Source of the DNA: an uncultured Pseudomonadota bacterium
Lineage (GTDB): Bacteria; Pseudomonadota; Gammaproteobacteria; Burkholderiales; Burkholderiaceae_C
Assembly (NCBI GenBank): GCA_900320815.1
Contig: ONTY01000083.1
Span: 1 to 6,477 of the forward strand
Reading direction: 5' to 3'
DNA length: 6,477 nt
The translations under genes and the position numbers were made by a program. The number at the start of each line of letters is the position of its first letter. The first letter of the stretch is position 1. Positions 4,515 through 6,477 of this stretch are shown piece by piece. The notes beneath the pieces are model-generated. The model searched no databases and was not told the origin of the DNA. It saw only the letters and a program-made list of their open reading frames with translations.

Positions 4515-5405
4515 TCAGGCACGAATCATGGTGCCGAAGGGCTGGTCGCTGAGCACTTCAAGCAGCAGCACATGCGGCACGCGCCCGTCAATGATGTGCA
4601 CGGCACCGACGCCGCTGGTGGCCGCGTCCAGCGCACCGGAGAGCTTGGGCAACATGCCGCCGGAAATGGTGCCGTCGGCGCCCAGCTCCTGAATGCGCGC
4701 GCCGGTGAGGTCGGGCAGCAGCTTGCCGTCCTTGTCCAGCACGCCGGGGGTGTTGGTGAGCAGGAGCAGTTTTTCGGCGCGCAGCGCGCACGCCAGGCGC
4801 GAGGCGACAACGTCGGCGTTGATGTTGTAGCTCTCGCCGCTGGCGCCAAAGCCGATGGGGCTGATGACGGGGATGAACTGGTCGTCCTGCAGCGCCTGCA
4901 CCACGGAGGCGTCAATGGCTTCAATGTCGCCCACCTGCCCCACGTCGTGCTCGAGCGCGGGGTTGTCGCGGTCGTGCATTTTGAGTTTGTGCGCGCGCAT
5001 GAAGGCGCCGTCGCGCCCGGTCAGCCCCACGGCCTTGCCGCCGGCCTGGTTGATGAGGCCGACGATGGCCTGCTGCACTTCGCCGGCGAGCACCCATTCG
5101 ACGATGCCCATGGTTTCCGTGTCAGTCACGCGCATGCCCTGGATGAAGCGCCCTTCCTTGCCCAGGCGCTTCAAGGCAGATTCAATCTGCGGGCCGCCGC
5201 CGTGCACGACGACAGGGTTGATGCCGACGAGTTTCAGGAGCACTACGTCGGCAGCAAAGGCGGCCTGCAGCGCCGGTTCCGTCATGGCGTTGCCGCCGTA
5301 TTTGATGACCATGGTGCGCCCGTGGTAGCGGCGGATGTAGGGCAGCGCCTGCGCGAGGATTTGCGCGCGGATGTTCGGTTCTACGTTGATGGCGGCGTCG
5401 GTCAT
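4515..5405 (-). CDS. argB: Acetylglutamate kinase
   Basis: ArgB phosphorylates N-acetyl-L-glutamate with ATP, the second step of arginine synthesis, in the cytoplasm. The 296-residue product shows the amino-acid kinase fold: VIKYGGNAM (33-41, with phosphate-binding K35), [10 protein letters not shown] (65-74), the substrate motif NINAD (194-198, with D198), [15 protein letters not shown] (214-228) and the nucleotide-site GGMLPK (249-254, with K254). K35, D198 and K254 align with K8, D162 and K217 of E. coli NAGK. The extra N-terminal helix (about residues 1-28) and the C-terminal [14 protein letters not shown] fit the arginine-inhibited hexameric type rather than the shorter E. coli enzyme. 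The leader lacks a Shine-Dalgarno sequence and is pyrimidine-rich. The gene lies 65 bases after yqeY on the same strand and may be co-transcribed with it. No clear terminator follows. Confidence 0.97.
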   Translation of the reverse strand: MTDAAINVEPNIRAQILAQALPYIRRYHGRTMVIKYGGNAMTEPALQAAFAADVVLLKLVGINPVVVHGGGPQIESALKRLGKEGRFIQGMRVTDTETMGIVEWVLAGEVQQAIVGLINQAGGKAVGLTGRDGAFMRAHKLKMHDRDNPALEHDVGQVGDIEAIDASVVQALQDDQFIPVISPIGFGASGESYNINADVVASRLACALRAEKLLLLTNTPGVLDKDGKLLPDLTGARIQELGADGTISGGMLPKLSGALDAATSGVGAVHIIDGRVPHVLLLEVLSDQPFGTMIRA

Positions 5406-5470
5406 GGGAGTGGGCTGGTGTGTGGATGGAAATGAATGGCTGCTGGCTTTTCATGCAGGCAGCAAGCTCT

Positions 5471-5920
5471 TTATTTTGAAGCAAGCGCGGCTTTGACCGC
5501 TGCGCTGACGGCGCCCATGTCGGCGCGCCCGGCAAAGCGCGCCTTGGCTGCGCCCATCACGCGCCCCATGTCGGCAGGGCTGGCGGCGCCGAGTTCGGCA
5601 AGCAGCACCTGCACTTCCGCCGCAACTTCTTCGGCAGACAGGCGCTGGGGCAGATAGCCCTCGAGCAGCGCGAGTTCAGCGCTTTCTTTCTCGACCAGAT
5701 CTTGCCGTCCGGCCTTGCGGAAGGCGTCGATGCTGTCGCGGCGCTGCTTGGCGAGCTTGTCAATGATGGCGGTGATGCCGGCGTCGTCCAGCGTGGTGCG
5801 CGCGTCCACTTCCTTTTGCTTGATGGCGGCGCGCAGCATGCGGATGGCGTCCAGGCGCGCGCTGTCCTTGGCGCGCATGGCCGCTTTCATGTCTTCGTTG
5901 ATGCGTTCGGCGAGGTTCAT
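5471..5920 (-). CDS. GatB/YqeY-domain protein
   Basis: The 149-residue product is a full-length YqeY-type protein (usual length about 148). It opens MNLAERINEDMKAAMRAKD, followed by RLDAIRMLRAAIKQKEVDAR, a charged helical middle with KQRRDSIDAFRKAGRQDLVE, then EGYLPQRLSAEEV. The C-terminal helical bundle contains ADMGRVMGAAKARFAGRADM. The domain resembles the C-terminal tRNA-binding part of the GatB subunit of Asp/Glu-tRNA amidotransferase, but the role of stand-alone YqeY is not settled. It follows rpsU on the same strand, as in many proteobacteria, with a terminator in the 105-base gap. The leader has no Shine-Dalgarno sequence. It carries CTCCTCC (plus strand 5925-5931), which has the same sense as the 16S anti-Shine-Dalgarno core. 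The usual next genes, dnaG and rpoD, are absent and argB follows. Confidence 0.93.
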   Translation of the reverse strand: MNLAERINEDMKAAMRAKDSARLDAIRMLRAAIKQKEVDARTTLDDAGITAIIDKLAKQRRDSIDAFRKAGRQDLVEKESAELALLEGYLPQRLSAEEVAAEVQVLLAELGAASPADMGRVMGAAKARFAGRADMGAVSAAVKAALASK

Positions 5921-5934
5921 GGCAGGAGGAGAAA

Positions 5935-5973
5935 AACAGCAAAAGCCCGCCGCCCCAAACGGGCTGGCGGGCT
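5935..5973 (-). terminator. Intrinsic terminator between rpsU and yqeY
   Basis: On the minus strand AGCCCGCC (5973-5966) pairs perfectly with GGCGGGCT (5951-5944) around a loop that holds a small CCC/GGG stem. A T-rich tail follows in 5944-5935. It lies 53 bases past the rpsU stop and probably cuts most rpsU transcripts before yqeY, so bS21 would be made in excess over the downstream genes. Confidence 0.75.
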
Positions 5974-6025
5974 GTGTGAAAAACGGAAAGGAGCAGGCGG
6001 CGCAGCGCGTCTGCGTCTGTTTGAA

Positions 6026-6238
6026 TTAGTACAGGCGCTTGGGCAGCTGCATGCTGCGCACGCGCCTGTAGTGGCGTTTGATGGCGGCGGATTTTTTGCG
6101 TTTGCGCGCAGCGGTGGGCTTTTCGTAGAACTCGCGGGCGCGCAGCTCGGTGAGCAGACCTTGTTTTTCAATGGTGCGCTTGAAGCGGCGCAGCGCCACG
6201 TCAAATGGCTCGTTTTCTTTCACACGGATGGTGGTCAT
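6026..6238 (-). CDS. rpsU: 30S ribosomal protein bS21
   Basis: The 70-residue product matches bS21 over its whole length: [20 protein letters not shown], then [20 protein letters not shown], and the Arg/Lys-rich C-terminus with [20 protein letters not shown]. bS21 sits on the 30S platform near the 3' end of 16S rRNA and helps initiate translation by base-pairing with the mRNA leader. It is the first gene of the classical macromolecular synthesis operon; here yqeY follows but dnaG does not. The start at 6238 gives the family's exact N-terminus. No Shine-Dalgarno sequence precedes it. The 179 bases upstream hold a GC-rich hairpin and a possible -10 box. Confidence 0.97.
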   Translation of the reverse strand: MTTIRVKENEPFDVALRRFKRTIEKQGLLTELRAREFYEKPTAARKRKKSAAIKRHYRRVRSMQLPKRLY

Positions 6239-6316
6239 TCAGTCTTGATTTGGTGTGCGGCCAAAAGGGGTGCCGGGCTTCCCGCTCTCAGACACCGTCA
6301 CGCCGCTTGGAATGCG

Positions 6317-6354
6317 CCCCGCCGCCGAAACTTGTGCTGCACTGGCGGGCGGGG
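6317..6354 (-). other. GC-rich hairpin in the rpsU leader
   Basis: CCCCGCCGCC (6317-6326) pairs with GGCGGGCGGGG (6344-6354), ten pairs with one bulged base, around a 17-base loop. No T-tract follows on the minus strand (GCATTCC comes next), so it is not a standard terminator. If transcription starts near 6371, the hairpin lies in the 5' leader of rpsU. It might instead help end or stabilise the upstream OmpA-like transcript. Confidence 0.4.
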
Positions 6355-6377
6355 GCTTGCGCCAGGCAAAACGCGCG

Positions 6378-6383
6378 ATTGTA
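6378..6383 (-). promoter_or_regulatory. Possible -10 box of rpsU
   Basis: On the minus strand this reads TACAAT, 5 of 6 to consensus, in the spacer between the OmpA-like gene and rpsU. Transcription would start near 6371 and leave a leader of about 133 bases. The region 16-18 bases upstream has no recognisable -35 hexamer, so support is weak. Confidence 0.35.
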
Positions 6384-6417
6384 TGCCAAAGGGCTGCAGC
6401 GGGCGCACCGCGCACAG

Positions 6418-6477
6418 CTAGCGCACGATGATTTCGGCGCGGCGGTTGCGCGGCTCGGCAACGCCGTCGGCGGTGGG
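6418..6477 (-). CDS. OmpA/Pal-family protein, C-terminal end
   Basis: This minus-strand frame enters from the right edge and ends at TAG (plus strand CTA, 6418-6420), giving only 19 residues. They read DGVAEPRNRRAEIIVR at the end, matching the last helix and strand of the OmpA-like peptidoglycan-binding domain (typical ending E-x-x-x-x-N-R-R-V-E-I). In that domain the Asn-Arg-Arg segment is highly conserved. The domain occurs in outer-membrane porins, Pal lipoproteins and MotB-type proteins, and the fragment is too short to choose among them. The gene is upstream of rpsU on the same strand, 179 bases away. Confidence 0.75.
   Translation of the reverse strand, partial: PTADGVAEPRNRRAEIIVR

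Noticed and set aside
4512..5435. Plus-strand ORF of 307 residues over argB
   Set aside because: It is the mirror of argB, whose minus-strand translation carries every acetylglutamate kinase motif.
5702..6421. Plus-strand ORF of 239 residues over yqeY and rpsU
   Set aside because: It is antisense to two clear genes and crosses the rpsU terminator. It shows no family features.
1..6477. Defence system, CRISPR array, toxin-antitoxin pair or prophage
   Set aside because: No spaced direct repeats of CRISPR type, no paired small toxin and antitoxin ORFs with motifs, and no integrase, transposase or phage genes were seen on either strand.

Overview
The window reads as chromosomal DNA of a GC-rich betaproteobacterium, most likely order Burkholderiales and perhaps near Comamonadaceae. 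The evidence is the gene content and protein character: a long (296-residue) ArgB of the arginine-sensitive type, a 70-residue bS21 followed by a GatB/YqeY protein, and a YciA-type thioesterase. Coding regions look roughly 60% GC by eye. The assignment is inference; no database was searched. There is no CRISPR array, tRNA, rRNA, phage gene or transposase. Most genes are ordinary housekeeping genes, and the unusual material lies in the spacers.

Layout, left to right. Positions 2-169 hold the C-terminal end of an ankyrin-repeat protein (+). It converges on hslR (197-637, -), an S4-domain RNA-binding heat-shock protein. thiD (704-1585, +), a thiamin pyrimidine kinase, is divergent from hslR. A small flavodoxin-like protein follows (1719-2201, +), preceded by a perfect 17-bp palindrome. 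A gene-poor stretch of about 460 bases comes next, with two doubtful small ORFs. It ends in a promoter plus intrinsic terminator that form a short leader in front of greA (2667-3152, +). The 495-base spacer after greA holds a strong terminator, a run of three adjacent hairpins and an inverted repeat, and leads into an acyl-CoA thioesterase (3648-4190, +).

The thioesterase and argB are convergent. Between them lie a terminator and about 245 bases of palindrome-dense repeat DNA (4251-4495) with small inverted ends and a direct repeat. The right third runs on the minus strand in the order OmpA-like C-terminus (6418-6477, cut by the window edge), rpsU (6026-6238), a GatB/YqeY protein (5471-5920) and argB (4515-5405). 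rpsU-yqeY is the usual start of the macromolecular synthesis operon, but argB takes the place where dnaG and rpoD would be expected.

Functions are mixed: thiamin synthesis, arginine synthesis, transcription elongation, translation and ribosome rescue, and acyl-CoA hydrolysis. There is no sign of one dedicated pathway or defence system. The best candidates for new biology are regulatory RNA or DNA: the greA leader (promoter, terminator, then ORF, as in E. coli GraL), the mosaic repeat at 4251-4495, and the stem-loop cluster at 3410-3457. At the protein level, the thioesterase has His at the position where YciA enzymes normally carry a catalytic Asp.
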